Source: CAYRIY01 sp964424335
Lineage (GTDB): Bacteria > Bacillota > Limnochordia > DTU080 > RSA5
NCBI GenBank assembly: GCA_964424335.1
Contig: CAYRIY010000001.1
Span: forward strand, 1 to 64,000
DNA: 64,000 nucleotides
Direction of reading: 5' to 3'
The translations under genes were made by a program, and so were the position numbers. The stretch's first letter is position 1; every line of letters starts with the position of its first letter. The notes under the pieces were generated by a model. It was given only the letters and a program-made list of their open reading frames with translations. It was not told the origin of the DNA and did not search any database. Below, piece after piece: positions 53,341 to 62,024 of the stretch.

Positions 53341-54090
53341 GTGGCGATTGATGCGTCCGATGTCATCATCAAGTGCGAAGACGTCCATAAATGGTACGGC
53401 AACTTTCACGTGCTTAAAGGGATAACCACCGAAGTGAAGCGGGGTGAGAAGGTCGTTGTCTGCGGGCCTTCGGGCTCGGGGAAATCAACCTTGATCCGCA
53501 CGATCAATCGTTTGGAGACGCATGAAAGGGGGCGCATCGAAGTCGATGGGATCGAGCTCACACACGATCTGAGAAACGTCGAACGGGTTCGCCGTGAGGT
53601 CGGCATGGTATTTCAACATTTCAACCTGTTTCCTCACTTGACCGTGCTGCAAAACGTCATGGTCGGTCCGGTCTGGGTCCGCAAGCTTCCAAAAAGCGAA
53701 GCAAGGGACGGGGCGCTCGAGCATCTAAAGCGGGTAGGAATTGCCGACCAAGCGGCAAAGTACCCGGCGCAACTCTCCGGCGGTCAGCAGCAGCGAGTCG
53801 CAATTGCAAGGGCGCTGGCGATGCAACCCAAGATCATGTTGTTTGATGAGCCGACGAGCGCCCTTGACCCCGAAATGATCAAAGAGGTCCTCGACGTCAT
53901 GCGGGAACTCGCCCGGTCCGGTATGACGATGGTCGTTGTCACCCACGAAATGGGCTTCGCTCGGGAGGTCGCCGATCGCATCATGTTCATTGATGATGGG
54001 CAAATCGTCGAGGATGCCTCACCCGACGCCTTCTTCGACGCGCCGAAAGCCGAGAGAACCAAGCTCTTTCTATCACAAATCCTCCACTAG
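53341..54090 (+). CDS. aapP: Amino acid ABC transporter ATP-binding protein
   Basis: 249 residues, GTG start after GGAGGAGA. Walker A CGPSGSGKSTLIRTINRLE, Q-loop VFQHFNLFPHLTVLQNV, signature LSGGQQQRVAIARAL, Walker B IMLFDEPTSALDPE and the H-loop VTHEMGFAREVADR are complete. The length and motifs are those of GlnQ/HisP/AapP ATPases. It closes the aapJQMP operon. Confidence 0.95.
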   Translation: MAIDASDVIIKCEDVHKWYGNFHVLKGITTEVKRGEKVVVCGPSGSGKSTLIRTINRLETHERGRIEVDGIELTHDLRNVERVRREVGMVFQHFNLFPHLTVLQNVMVGPVWVRKLPKSEARDGALEHLKRVGIADQAAKYPAQLSGGQQQRVAIARALAMQPKIMLFDEPTSALDPEMIKEVLDVMRELARSGMTMVVVTHEMGFAREVADRIMFIDDGQIVEDASPDAFFDAPKAERTKLFLSQILH

Positions 54091-54254
54091 AAGTTGGGCG
54101 AACGGGTCGTTGATCTCCCACATCGCTGCAGCGCGAGCCAGAGTCGGTTGAGCGGGGCGCCTGACGAGCCGCGCCGACAAAGGATCTTTTACCCGATTGG
54201 CGGAATTTCGATGGTATCGGCAGTGAAGAGTTCGAAAGTAGAGGGGTCGATGCC

Positions 54255-54755
54255 GTGGGCGCGTTCACCTTCGACGAACTGCTCGTTCGCCGCATGTTGG
54301 ACGGCGACCGCGAAGCGCTTGGAGCGCTATACGATATAAACGCGGCCGCAGCCTATGCGCTCGCGCTCTCTATGTGCGGCTCCCCGCGAGCCGCTCAGGA
54401 AGCCGTCACGAGGACGTTCCTCGACCTTTGGGAGGGGCGGGGGGCCCTCAAGCCTGCGGGCGAATCGTTCTCATTTTACGTGTACTCCGTGCTTCGCCGC
54501 CACTGCCGAACGCTGCGCACCGGAAGCGAATCCGGGCAGGCAAAAGGCACATTCGGCGAACGGGATTACGGCGATCTGTTGAGTGATCTGCCAGGGCAGG
54601 AGCGGGAGGCGCTCACCTTGGTATTTTTGCGGGGGTACGATGAATACGAGGCATCTGAAGCGATCGGAACGACGCCGGCCGGCGTCCGAGCGCTCGTGCG
54701 CCGCGGCCTTGAACGGCTGTCGGAACCTGTGGCGGGGGAGGCGGATGCACGGTGA
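54255..54755 (+). CDS. ECF-type RNA polymerase sigma factor
   Basis: 166 residues, GTG start with AGAGGGG 8 nt upstream. Region 2 resembles ECF sigma factors (LVRRMLDGDREALGALYD; AAQEAVTRTFLDLWEGRG) and region 4 is the helix-turn-helix LPGQEREALTLVFLRGYDEY with TTPAGVRALVRRGLERL. The linker is short, as usual for ECF factors. It is co-transcribed and 4-nt coupled (GTGA) with the anti-sigma gene. The regulon cannot be read here. Confidence 0.85.
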   Translation: MGAFTFDELLVRRMLDGDREALGALYDINAAAAYALALSMCGSPRAAQEAVTRTFLDLWEGRGALKPAGESFSFYVYSVLRRHCRTLRTGSESGQAKGTFGERDYGDLLSDLPGQEREALTLVFLRGYDEYEASEAIGTTPAGVRALVRRGLERLSEPVAGEADAR

Positions 54756-55633
54756 CGTGTGATCAAGTACGGGATGCGCTTGCGCTCGTGGCCGTCGGCG
54801 AGGATGAACCGGTGAACCCTGAGGTGCTTCACCACCTGGCCATGTGCGACGCGTGTGTATCGGCGTACCGCAGGTACCTCGCGACAACCGGGAGGTTGCT
54901 CGACGCCATGGCGTCCATCGCTCCGCCCGATCACCTGCGGTCGTCGATTATGGCGCGCGCCGCGGATGAACGGCTCGATCGGGACGGCCGACAATTTGGC
55001 CCAGAGCAGCCGCGTTCGGCCGATCTCAGCTTGGAAGGCCACGAATCTTCGTCGCCGCGGCGTCGGTGGAGGGTGCGCGGGCCGCTGGGTGGGTGGGCCG
55101 CGGCGGCGCTGCTCCTTGCTGCGTTGAATGTTGGCCTTGTCTGGGACGGGTGGAGCGCCAAACAAGCGCTTTTCCGTCTTCAGCAAGGGACGCTCGAACT
55201 GCGCGCCGAGCTCGACGAGACCTGGAGCGCGTTCTCCGGCGCCCCGGCCGTATACGCCGGAAGCCTCGATTTTCAGATGGGGCAAGGGTTTCAGACGGCA
55301 GAGGCGAGCGCGCAAGGTTACTTGTATGCGCGGCCAAACGGCTGGGCGGTTTTGTTTCGCATCGACGGCCTCGCAAGCGTTGAGCATGAGACTTTCGATG
55401 TTTGGCTCGATTCAGGCGCGGGCTGGGAACGTCGAGGCGCTCTTACCGTCGGCCCGGACGGTGTCGCCTCGTGGCTTCATTATGCGAGAGAGCCGGATGT
55501 AACGCTGCGGCGGGTGCACATCGCGGCCGTTGGAGCTCTGCCTGGAACCCCCGAGTGGGTCTTGGACGCCGTCGCGAGCGCCCGGGTACTGGGTGGGTCC
55601 GAGCAGATCCGAATCGAGGGCAGCGCCTGGTAG
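54752..55633 (+). CDS. Anti-sigma factor with zinc-finger and RskA-like domains
   Basis: 293 residues. The N-terminal ZAS motif is H-x3-C-x2-C (HLAMCDAC near residue 28), preceded by the first cysteine in TCDQVRDAL. One membrane helix (WAAAALLLAALNVGLVW) separates it from an extracytoplasmic domain resembling the RskA C-terminal domain (GWAVLFRIDGLASVEHETFD, VWLDSG). It would hold the ECF sigma at the membrane until a surface signal releases it. Confidence 0.85.
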   Translation: MTCDQVRDALALVAVGEDEPVNPEVLHHLAMCDACVSAYRRYLATTGRLLDAMASIAPPDHLRSSIMARAADERLDRDGRQFGPEQPRSADLSLEGHESSSPRRRWRVRGPLGGWAAAALLLAALNVGLVWDGWSAKQALFRLQQGTLELRAELDETWSAFSGAPAVYAGSLDFQMGQGFQTAEASAQGYLYARPNGWAVLFRIDGLASVEHETFDVWLDSGAGWERRGALTVGPDGVASWLHYAREPDVTLRRVHIAAVGALPGTPEWVLDAVASARVLGGSEQIRIEGSAW

Positions 55634-55678
55634 GGGAAGAGAAGCTGGATTCGCCGTGGACGCGGATGTCGCCAAGGC

Positions 55679-55897
55679 TTACTGCGGATTTGGTCGTTGA
55701 TTTGGAATTTGGTCGAAGCGGTGGAGCCGAATCCAATCGTTGCAGAGACGGTCAAACTCTCTGGATAGCGAGGTCACACGAGGATCCTGCGAGTTGCAAT
55801 TGCTGTCGTAATAGGCCGCTGTGAGGCGCTCCCGCAACTCCAACATACGGGCAGACAACTCTGCCAGTTCCGGCGACTTCATGTTCGACTCACCCAT
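55679..55897 (-). CDS. Spo0E-like aspartyl-phosphate phosphatase
   Basis: 72 residues. The two-helix pattern with the Spo0E signature SxxxD is seen in VTSLSREFDRLCNDW, and the N-terminal helix in LAELSARMLELRERLTAAYY. In Bacillus, Spo0E-type proteins dephosphorylate Spo0A~P and so hold back sporulation. No typical ribosome site is visible, and ATG 55882 is an alternative start. The small size and short motif make this a likely but not certain call. Confidence 0.7.
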   Translation of the reverse strand: MGESNMKSPELAELSARMLELRERLTAAYYDSNCNSQDPRVTSLSREFDRLCNDWIRLHRFDQIPNQRPNPQ

Positions 55898-55989
55898 ACT
55901 TTAAGGAAGAGATAGGACCGTGGACCCGGATCAATCACTTCCAGCATATCCATCAATTTCCTTTAATTTGTATCGAATGGCAACGAAAA

Positions 55990-56454
55990 TTACTCGGTTT
56001 CCTCGCCTCTTCTAGAAAGCTCCGCACCGAGAAGCGCCCCCGCCACAGTTCCAAGCATTGGAGGAATCCAACCGTTGGCAAGCGGCGTCAACCCAAAGAT
56101 CAGAAACCCTTCCGGACTTGCCCGCAACACGAGAAATCCGCACACGCATCCGATGAGTAGGAAGCCCCACCAGTTTCGAGGCCGCCTCAGTGGAAGGCGC
56201 ACCGAGGAGGCAAAACCGACCAAAAACGTGCAAAGGATCATCGCCCAAAACGCGTCGCTCGCAACGGTAAACGACAGGCCGAGGTGGGAGATGAATACGG
56301 CATAGAGCCTCGAAACGATCCATGCTCCGCTGAATACGACCGCAGTGCGAATGATCGCGCCCCACACGGCAAGCTCCACGCCCCTCCTGGCATCATGTAA
56401 GATCGATATGCGGCAGGGGAGCATCGAATGCGCAATGCAGGTGACAGCCGGCAT
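55990..56454 (-). CDS. Unknown small integral membrane protein
   Basis: Up to 154 residues, about four membrane segments (IIRTAVVFSGAWIVSRLYAV, AFWAMILCTFLVGFASSV, WWGFLLIGCVCGFLVLRAS, PMLGTVAGALLGAEL). AGGAGGGG upstream of GTG 56381 hints at a shorter protein starting VELAVWG. The C-terminus ends RRGEETE. No family recognised. It lies after the MacB-like permease on the same strand and may be part of that transporter operon. Confidence 0.6.
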   Translation of the reverse strand: MPAVTCIAHSMLPCRISILHDARRGVELAVWGAIIRTAVVFSGAWIVSRLYAVFISHLGLSFTVASDAFWAMILCTFLVGFASSVRLPLRRPRNWWGFLLIGCVCGFLVLRASPEGFLIFGLTPLANGWIPPMLGTVAGALLGAELSRRGEETE

Positions 56455-56478
56455 GTGTCATGGGCGCGACCTTGAGCC

Positions 56479-57690
56479 TTAGTCATGCCTGAGCGCGACG
56501 ACGGGATCGAGCCGAGACGCTCGGGAGGCCGGGTAGACGCCAAACACAAGGCCGACCGTGATCGAAAATCCCAACGCGAGCACGATCGCCGACAAAGAGA
56601 CGGACGTTGCCATGTTGCCGAATCGCTCGACCGCAAGGGAGCACGCCCAGCCGACGATGACGCCCAAAACTCCTCCAATCACGCTCAAGGCGACCGCCTC
56701 AGCCAGGAACTGCAAGAGAAGGTCTCGGCGCTGGGCGCCCAAGGCCTTTCGGATGCCGATCTCCCGCGTCCTTTCCGTAACGGAGACGAGCATGATGTTC
56801 ATGATGCCGATTCCGCCCACCAAGAGCGAGATTCCGGAGATTGCGCCGAGCATTACCGTGAATGTGCCTAAGGTGGAAGTCAACGTGTCGAGGAGCGTCT
56901 GTTGGCTCGAGACGCGAAACTGGTTTGTGCCCCCAAGTCTTTGACGCAAGAAGTATTCGATTTGATGAACCGCGTCTTGGGCCAGATCGGCGCTGTGAGC
57001 GGACGCCACGAAGCTGCTCACCGAGCGCGTTCCCATGACGCGCCGCAGCAAGGTGGTGATGGGCACGTACACTTGGTCGTCAAAGTTCGACAAGAACACT
57101 TGGCCCTTTGGTTCCATCACGCCCACGACGGTCAGGGGAATGCGGCGATCGCCGACGGAGAGGATCAGGCGTTCACCGATCGGTAGCGTAGGTCCGAAGA
57201 GCGATGTGGCAACTTCCGAGCCAAGGACCACGATCGCTTCATCGGTCTCGATATCCCGCTGATGCACGAATCGACCGATGAGCGGCCGGTAGTTCATCAC
57301 GTTCAAGTATTCGGGCGTGACGCCCACGGCCGTGGTCTGCAAGTTGCTCCCGTCATAGATGAGTAGGCCGTTGGTTTGCTGGAGAGGAACCACGTCGGCG
57401 ATCGAAGGGGCCGCAGCCTTGATCTCTTCGGCGAGCGACAAGGTGAAGACGTTGTTCGCCTGGCTGATGCGGCTGCCAAACCCGCGGGAGAACCCAGGGT
57501 TGATATTGATCAGTTCCGTGCCAAGTGAAGAGATGCGCTCCGTCACTTCGCGCTGGGCCCCTGTGCCCACCGAAACGAGAGCGATGACGGATCCGACGCC
57601 GATCACGATACCTAGGACGGAGAGGATGGTGCGGAGCCTATTGCTTTGCAGCGCCCGGGATGCGCTCCTCAGCACTTCCCATGCTTTCAC
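56479..57690 (-). CDS. MacB-type ABC transporter permease
   Basis: 403 residues. The N-terminal MacB periplasmic core is preceded by one membrane helix (NRLRTILSVLGIVIGVGSVIAL), and the FtsX domain with three helices (GISLLVGGIGIMNIMLVSVTERTREIGIRKALGA, ALSVIGGVLGVIVGW, FSITVGLVFGVYPASRASRLDPVVALRHD) is typical. It overlaps the ATPase gene by 4 nt. The system probably exports peptides, toxins or lipids as MacAB-like systems do. Confidence 0.92.
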   Translation of the reverse strand: MKAWEVLRSASRALQSNRLRTILSVLGIVIGVGSVIALVSVGTGAQREVTERISSLGTELININPGFSRGFGSRISQANNVFTLSLAEEIKAAAPSIADVVPLQQTNGLLIYDGSNLQTTAVGVTPEYLNVMNYRPLIGRFVHQRDIETDEAIVVLGSEVATSLFGPTLPIGERLILSVGDRRIPLTVVGVMEPKGQVFLSNFDDQVYVPITTLLRRVMGTRSVSSFVASAHSADLAQDAVHQIEYFLRQRLGGTNQFRVSSQQTLLDTLTSTLGTFTVMLGAISGISLLVGGIGIMNIMLVSVTERTREIGIRKALGAQRRDLLLQFLAEAVALSVIGGVLGVIVGWACSLAVERFGNMATSVSLSAIVLALGFSITVGLVFGVYPASRASRLDPVVALRHD

Positions 57691-58373
57691 GCCGCGCTCA
57701 CCTCTTCGATGCGCTCGATGACTCCGTCCCGTATGTGGACGATGCGCTCAGCGTGGCGACTAATCTCGGGTTCGTGGGTCACGACGATGATCGTGCGTCC
57801 GGATCGGTGCAGCTCTTGGAAGATCGACATCACTTCGACGCCCGTCGCCGTGTCCAGCGCGCCGGTCGGTTCGTCTGCCAGCAAGATCGCGGGCTCGTTG
57901 ATCAATGCTCTGGCGATCGCCACGCGCTGTTGTTGTCCGCCTGAGAGTTCGACTGGTCGGTGGCGCATTCGATCTGAGAGTCCGACTTGCGAGAGTGCGA
58001 TCTCGGCGCGCGCTCTGCGTTCCTTGGCAGGTACGCCGGCGTATACGAGAGGCAATTCCACGTTCTCGAGCGCCGTCATCGAGGTCAATAAGTTGAACTG
58101 TTGAAAGACAAAGCCGATCTCCTTGTTTCGCACCCTCGCCAATTGGTCGGGTGAAAGGCGACTCACGTCCTTATCCCTGATGAACAACTGGCCCGAAGTG
58201 GGTCGGTCGAGGCATCCGATCAGGTTCATCAAGGTCGATTTCCCCGATCCGGAAGGGCCCATAATCGAAATGAAGCGACCCTCTTCAACGTCGAGGTCCA
58301 CGCCTCGCAGCGCGTCCACGCGCTGTCCGCCCATCGTATAGCTCCTTGTCAAACCGACGCATCGCAAGATCAC
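57687..58373 (-). CDS. MacB-type ABC transporter ATP-binding protein
   Basis: 228 residues, GTG 58373. Walker A MGPSGSGKSTLMNLIGCLD, signature LSGGQQQRVAIARALI, Walker B ILLADEPTGALDTATG and VTHEPEISRHAERIV are intact. The LolD/MacB subgroup motif VFQQFNLL is present. The start overlaps the upstream gene by 4 nt (GTGA), a strong sign of one operon with the fusion protein and permease. Confidence 0.94.
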   Translation of the reverse strand: MILRCVGLTRSYTMGGQRVDALRGVDLDVEEGRFISIMGPSGSGKSTLMNLIGCLDRPTSGQLFIRDKDVSRLSPDQLARVRNKEIGFVFQQFNLLTSMTALENVELPLVYAGVPAKERRARAEIALSQVGLSDRMRHRPVELSGGQQQRVAIARALINEPAILLADEPTGALDTATGVEVMSIFQELHRSGRTIIVVTHEPEISRHAERIVHIRDGVIERIEEVSAA

Positions 58374-59615
58374 GGGAGTCGCACACCACCTGCTGGGATG
58401 CCGATCGGCACGGCGCTGGTCGAGCCGAAGCGGACCTGTCCCGTTCGGTTGGCGGCCCCTCCGGCCTGCGGGAGCGTCTGGTAAAGCTGGTAGTTGTTCA
58501 TGACAACCTGGTCGCCTTCGGAAAGGCCCGAAAGGACTGCGACCCGCAGACCGTCCGCGATGCCCGTTTCGATGGGGACAACCTCCGTCGTTCCGTCCGG
58601 CCGCACTCGTGTGACGACCGAGCGCCCGGCAGTTTCCACGACGGCGGCAAGCGGAACGGTGAGGACGTTTTCGGCGCTTTCGATGACGATGTCGATGGTC
58701 ACCGACAGCCCGGGGCGAAGCGCCGGCTGNNNNNNNNNNNNNNNNNNNNNNNNNNNNNNNNNNNNNNNNNNNNNNNNNNNNNNNNNNNNNNNNNNNNNNN
58801 NNNNNNNNNNNNNNNNNNNNNNNNNNNNNAAGCGCCGGCTGAGTTTCCGGCGACAGGTCGGGTCGCATGAAACGGGCGGGCGCGGCTTCCGCTCGGGTGT
58901 CTTGGGGGGCTTCTACGGTGATCTCGACGGGATAAACGACCGATCCCCCGGTTGAGCTGGGCACCCAGCCGATCTTGGAGACTTGCCCTGAGTAAGCCGT
59001 TCCAGGCAGGGAGTCGACGGTCAGATTGACCGCTTGGCCGACATCTATGCGGCGGAGTTCGGTTTCGTCGACGTCTACGACCACCTTGAATTCATCGCGG
59101 CTCACAAGCCGTAAAATGGACGTCTGCGCGTTGACGGAGCCCCCGACCACGGCGTCGATGGAGGCCACGATTCCGGAGAACGGCGCCTTGAGCACGGTAC
59201 TTTCGTAACTTGCCCTCGCCAACTCGAGCTCGAGCCTCGATTCTTCGATGACGCTTTCGATCGATTCGAGCAGCGCCCGCTCATACGCTCGCTCCGCCCG
59301 TATCAGATCCAAGTAGGCATTCGTTTGATCAAGCCGTGCGAGCGTAGTGCCGGCCTCGACAAATTCGCCTTCGCGCACCAATACTTCGGCAAGCGTCCCA
59401 CCAAGTCGAAAGTTCAAACTGCGATCGTGGATCGGCTCCAGCCTGCCCGTGGCTGAGATCGTCCTCGAGAGCGAGTCGCGAACGACAGGCACCGACATGC
59501 TCCTTGGGATCGTCCCGGTCTCTTGCATGTTTTGGGCGCGGCCGGAGTAGATGTAAAAGCCCGCGCTCACTGCAACTGCCACCGCCGTCAAGGCGGTTAT
59601 GATGCGCTTCTTCAA
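58370..59615 (-). CDS. MacA-like membrane fusion protein, interrupted by an N gap
   Basis: TTG 59615 has GGGAGG 10 nt upstream; ATG 59648 would add 11 residues. One N-terminal membrane anchor (ALTAVAVAVSAGFYIYSG) is followed by a biotinyl-lipoyl-like hairpin (SLNFRLGGTLAEVLVREGEF; LKAPFSGIVASIDAVVGGSV) and beta-barrel blocks. Crossing the gap, the text breaks inside PETQPAL. Collapsing the identical 12 bases on each side restores PALRPGLSVTIDIVIES and a 377-residue protein ending PAGGVRLP. It links the inner-membrane permease to the outside. Confidence 0.85.
58730..58829. other. 100-N scaffold gap, probably an unmerged overlap
   Basis: AAGCGCCGGCTG at 58718-58729 is repeated exactly at 58830-58841. 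Collapsing it gives an open frame for the membrane fusion protein; without it the two parts are in different frames. Confidence 0.85.
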
Positions 59616-59923
59616 AAAGCTTCGACCTCCCGGTTTACGACTGGCCAAAGACCAATTGGCAAACGATCCACACTATAAAAGTTCCGCACATTTAGCCTGC
59701 ACCCTCCGTCGAGCATCTCCCTGACAAACTCTTGGCTCGGGTGGCGCGGCGAATTGAGCGGGTTTGATTTATTCTGGGGGAAATATATGGCTAAATTATG
59801 ACCAAACTGTGATTTTACGGGGAAGAAATGCACCTAGAAAGGAGAAGTGACCACGGTCGGCGAATCGCGAACGTCAACTCCCGAATATCGTAAATAAAAC
59901 GAGTGAAAGTGAGGGGGCGCACC

Positions 59924-60127
59924 ATGTTTTATATCGTTTTCGCGCTCGTCATTCTGGGCATCGGGATTGTCGATGTCGATCCGTTGATTGCCTGGATGGA
60001 AGATCGGAATATGCCGGAGATCACCATGAGCATTGTCATGATGGTGACGCTCGGACTCATCCCGGCTGCAATTGTGGGCGCAGGCATCCTTGGCGACACC
60101 GTAATTCGCGGCGATCGCAAAAAATGA
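59924..60127 (+). CDS. Unknown small membrane protein
   Basis: 67 residues from ATG 59924 (GAGGGGG upstream). Two hydrophobic segments flank a short charged loop: FYIVFALVILGIGIVDVDP and IVMMVTLGLIPAAIVGAGIL, with a basic end IRGDRKK. No family is recognised. It converges on the DUF4177-like gene with 4 nt between stops. The 275 nt before it hold no other gene. Confidence 0.55.
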   Translation: MFYIVFALVILGIGIVDVDPLIAWMEDRNMPEITMSIVMMVTLGLIPAAIVGAGILGDTVIRGDRKK

Positions 60128-60131
60128 TTCG

Positions 60132-60532
60132 CTAATCCGACGGCTGTGGCTCGGGCTGGGGGCGTTCGAGCAAAAAGAGCATCGAATGGAACGCACCGGG
60201 ATACACTCCCCTACGACCCTGCCGAGGACGTGAGGCCCGTTCCTGCCGAGGCACGAGAGGCCGCCCGGAGCTGTGGGACCCGATTCTCGGACGTCGAGGC
60301 GCAGCCGGTTTCGGAATACCGGATGCTCGNNNNNNNNNNGCTGTGGCTCGGGCTGGGGGCGTTCGAGCAAAAAGAGCATCGAATGGAACGCACTCATTCC
60401 GCCGCCGCCGCCGGGAGCGGTATGCACCACCTTCCACCCTTCGTCCAACAGCGCCTGCAACTTTCGGTTTTGAATGTCCAGAACATTGGGCGAGTCGAAC
60501 ATGATCATGATCACGAGTTGGTCCATGTTCAC
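60132..60532 (-). CDS. Small DUF4177-like protein, broken by an assembly error
   Basis: Starting at ATG 60526 (or GTG 60532, with AAGGAGG upstream) it reads DQLVIMIMFDSPNVLDIQNR and LQALLDEGWKVVHTAPGGGG, then AFHSMLFLLERPQPEPQ, like DUF4177 proteins (EGWxxV). Read directly, the text runs into a 10-N gap and a 54-base repeat. If one copy of the repeat and the text between are removed, the frame continues to PSD and stops at 60132, giving about 65 residues. Function unknown. Confidence 0.55.
60143..60393. repeat. 54-bp exact direct repeat flanking a short gap
   Basis: Bases 60143-60196 are repeated exactly at 60340-60393. Between them lie 133 unshared bases and 10 N. This looks like a k-mer-sized misjoin rather than a natural repeat. 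Confidence 0.8.
60330..60339. other. 10-N scaffold gap
   Basis: A run of ten N directly before the second copy of the 54-bp repeat. The shorter run contrasts with the two 100-N gaps, suggesting another joining step. Confidence 0.9.
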
Positions 60533-60580
60533 GATGCCCACGTCCTCCTTATAGCGCGTCCGAGCATGAGTTCCCGCAAT

Positions 60581-60680
60581 GGATGAAAATCCGTCTGCCA
60601 TGCATCCCCACTTGCCGCCCCGGATTTTCATCCGCTCGTGGGTTGGCCGGGTTGGCGGGGTTGACAAGGTTGGGTGGCCC
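60581..60680 (+). repeat. Long inverted repeat followed by G-rich tandem repeats
   Basis: GGATGAAAATCCG (60581-60593) and CGGATTTTCATCC (60621-60633) are perfect 13-bp inverted copies. Right after, 60638-60680 has about four degenerate copies of GGGTTGGC/GGGGTTGAC with four G-runs of three or more, a possible G-quadruplex. It occupies the 288-nt gap before the GGDEF gene, in which TTGACA at 60661-60666 could be a weak -35. Confidence 0.5.
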
Positions 60681-60821
60681 TGGCTATTCCTTCGGAATAA
60701 AGGATCTGCAAAACGGCGGCTGGGCATTCGGTGACCGTGTGCCAATGTCGTTCGACATCGACAGGGCGCACTTTTTTGTAACTTGGCAATGTAGTAGGGC
60801 AATGGGGACCGGGAGGATGAC

Positions 60822-61847
60822 ATGCTCAGGGATTTCACACGCGATCCCCTAACGGGCCTGTCCAATCTCATCAAGGCCGTCGAGCGTAAAGACGAGGTTT
60901 TTCGGGGCAGCACGGGGGCTCTCATCGTATTCGACCTCATCGATTTGGGCGAGGTAAACCGGCGCTGGGGGCGCGATGTCGGGGACCGGGTAATCAATGG
61001 CTTAAGCCATGCGATCCAAGTTTGCGCGTCGAGCATGCTCGCGGACGCCGAAGCCTTTCGTCTTTCGGGCGATGACTTTTTGCTCTCGGCGCGGGACATG
61101 CGAAAAGAAGACGTGCATCCGTTCGTATTGTGCGTTGAAAAGGAACTTGCAGCGTACACCGAGGGGCGTAGGCTGCCAATGATGACCTTTCGATACGCAA
61201 GCGTCAACTACCCCGATGACGTCCAAACGCTCCCGGCGGCCTTTGTACACCTGTACCGCGACTTAAGCCGGACGCCGTCCGCGGGCGGAGCGGATTGGAT
61301 GGAGGCCCTGGTCGAAAAGCTCTTTCAAGATTTCGCAGAGACGATCGATCAGTTGAAATTTGCGCACGACAAGGCGTTGACAGACGACATATCGGGACTT
61401 GCCAACCACCGTGCGGCAGAGCAACTCCTCGAAAGTCTCCTCGCAAGGTACTACAACGATCAGCACCCGTTTGCGATCCTTTTCGTCGACGGCGACAACC
61501 TCAAGCAATACAACGAGATGGGATACGACCGTGGAAATGAACTAATCAAGAGGTTGGGCGCAACGATTCGCGCTTCCATTCGAGCGGGAGATTCCGTATT
61601 TCGCTGGCTCTCGGGAGATGAGTTCCTCGTCGTGCTTCCCGGGGTCGATCGGAGCGCGGCGGAGCAGATTGGCGAGCGGGTTTGCCTCGCGGTCGCAAAG
61701 GCATTCTCGCACTGGACGATTCCCGTAACCGTCTCGGTCGGGGTAGCGGCGTGTCCACAGGACGCGCAGACGGTGGACGAGCTGATTCGGTGCGCTTCTC
61801 GGGCCAATGCGGAGGCCAAGCAGATGGGTAAGAATCGGGTCTCTTAG
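60822..61847 (+). CDS. Soluble tandem GGDEF-domain protein
   Basis: 341 residues, ATG after GGGAGGATGAC. Two diguanylate-cyclase-like domains follow each other: the first (DPLTGLSN; FDLIDLGEVNRRWG; FRLSGDDFLLSA) is degenerate; the second (DISGLANHRAAEQLL; ILFVDGDNLKQYNEMGYDRG; FRWLSGDEFLVVLPG) has SGDEF in place of GGDEF. No sensor or membrane segment is seen. The second domain could make c-di-GMP, as SGDEF variants can be active; the first is more likely regulatory. Confidence 0.85.
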   Translation: MLRDFTRDPLTGLSNLIKAVERKDEVFRGSTGALIVFDLIDLGEVNRRWGRDVGDRVINGLSHAIQVCASSMLADAEAFRLSGDDFLLSARDMRKEDVHPFVLCVEKELAAYTEGRRLPMMTFRYASVNYPDDVQTLPAAFVHLYRDLSRTPSAGGADWMEALVEKLFQDFAETIDQLKFAHDKALTDDISGLANHRAAEQLLESLLARYYNDQHPFAILFVDGDNLKQYNEMGYDRGNELIKRLGATIRASIRAGDSVFRWLSGDEFLVVLPGVDRSAAEQIGERVCLAVAKAFSHWTIPVTVSVGVAACPQDAQTVDELIRCASRANAEAKQMGKNRVS

Positions 61848-62024
61848 GCAGCAACTTTTGAGCGCTCAGCCAGCATGTGGTCGAAATCGGGTCCAAACTG
61901 GAAATCAGACACAAGAATAGTCAGAAAGTGGCGCACAGCCTGGGAAGGCTGTGCCGCGGCCGGTCGCCAATCCCTACTACATCAGCGTTGACTGGGCGTT
62001 TAGGCGCGTAGGGAGGGACCGCTA

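Noticed and set aside
57687..59648. A single 653-residue protein fusing the membrane fusion protein and the ATPase
   Set aside because: It exists only because the N run shifts frames. Merging the 12-bp overlap gives two normal genes overlapping by 4 nt.
60638..60680. CRISPR-like array
   Set aside because: Units of about 9 bp without spacers; a simple tandem repeat.
59834..61207. A long minus-strand frame through the 10-N gap and across the GGDEF gene
   Set aside because: It is antisense to clear GGDEF coding and passes through an assembly fault; no family is recognisable beyond the DUF4177-like part.
61933..61954. Hairpin after the GGDEF gene as terminator
   Set aside because: An 8-bp stem without a T-run, followed by GC-rich sequence.
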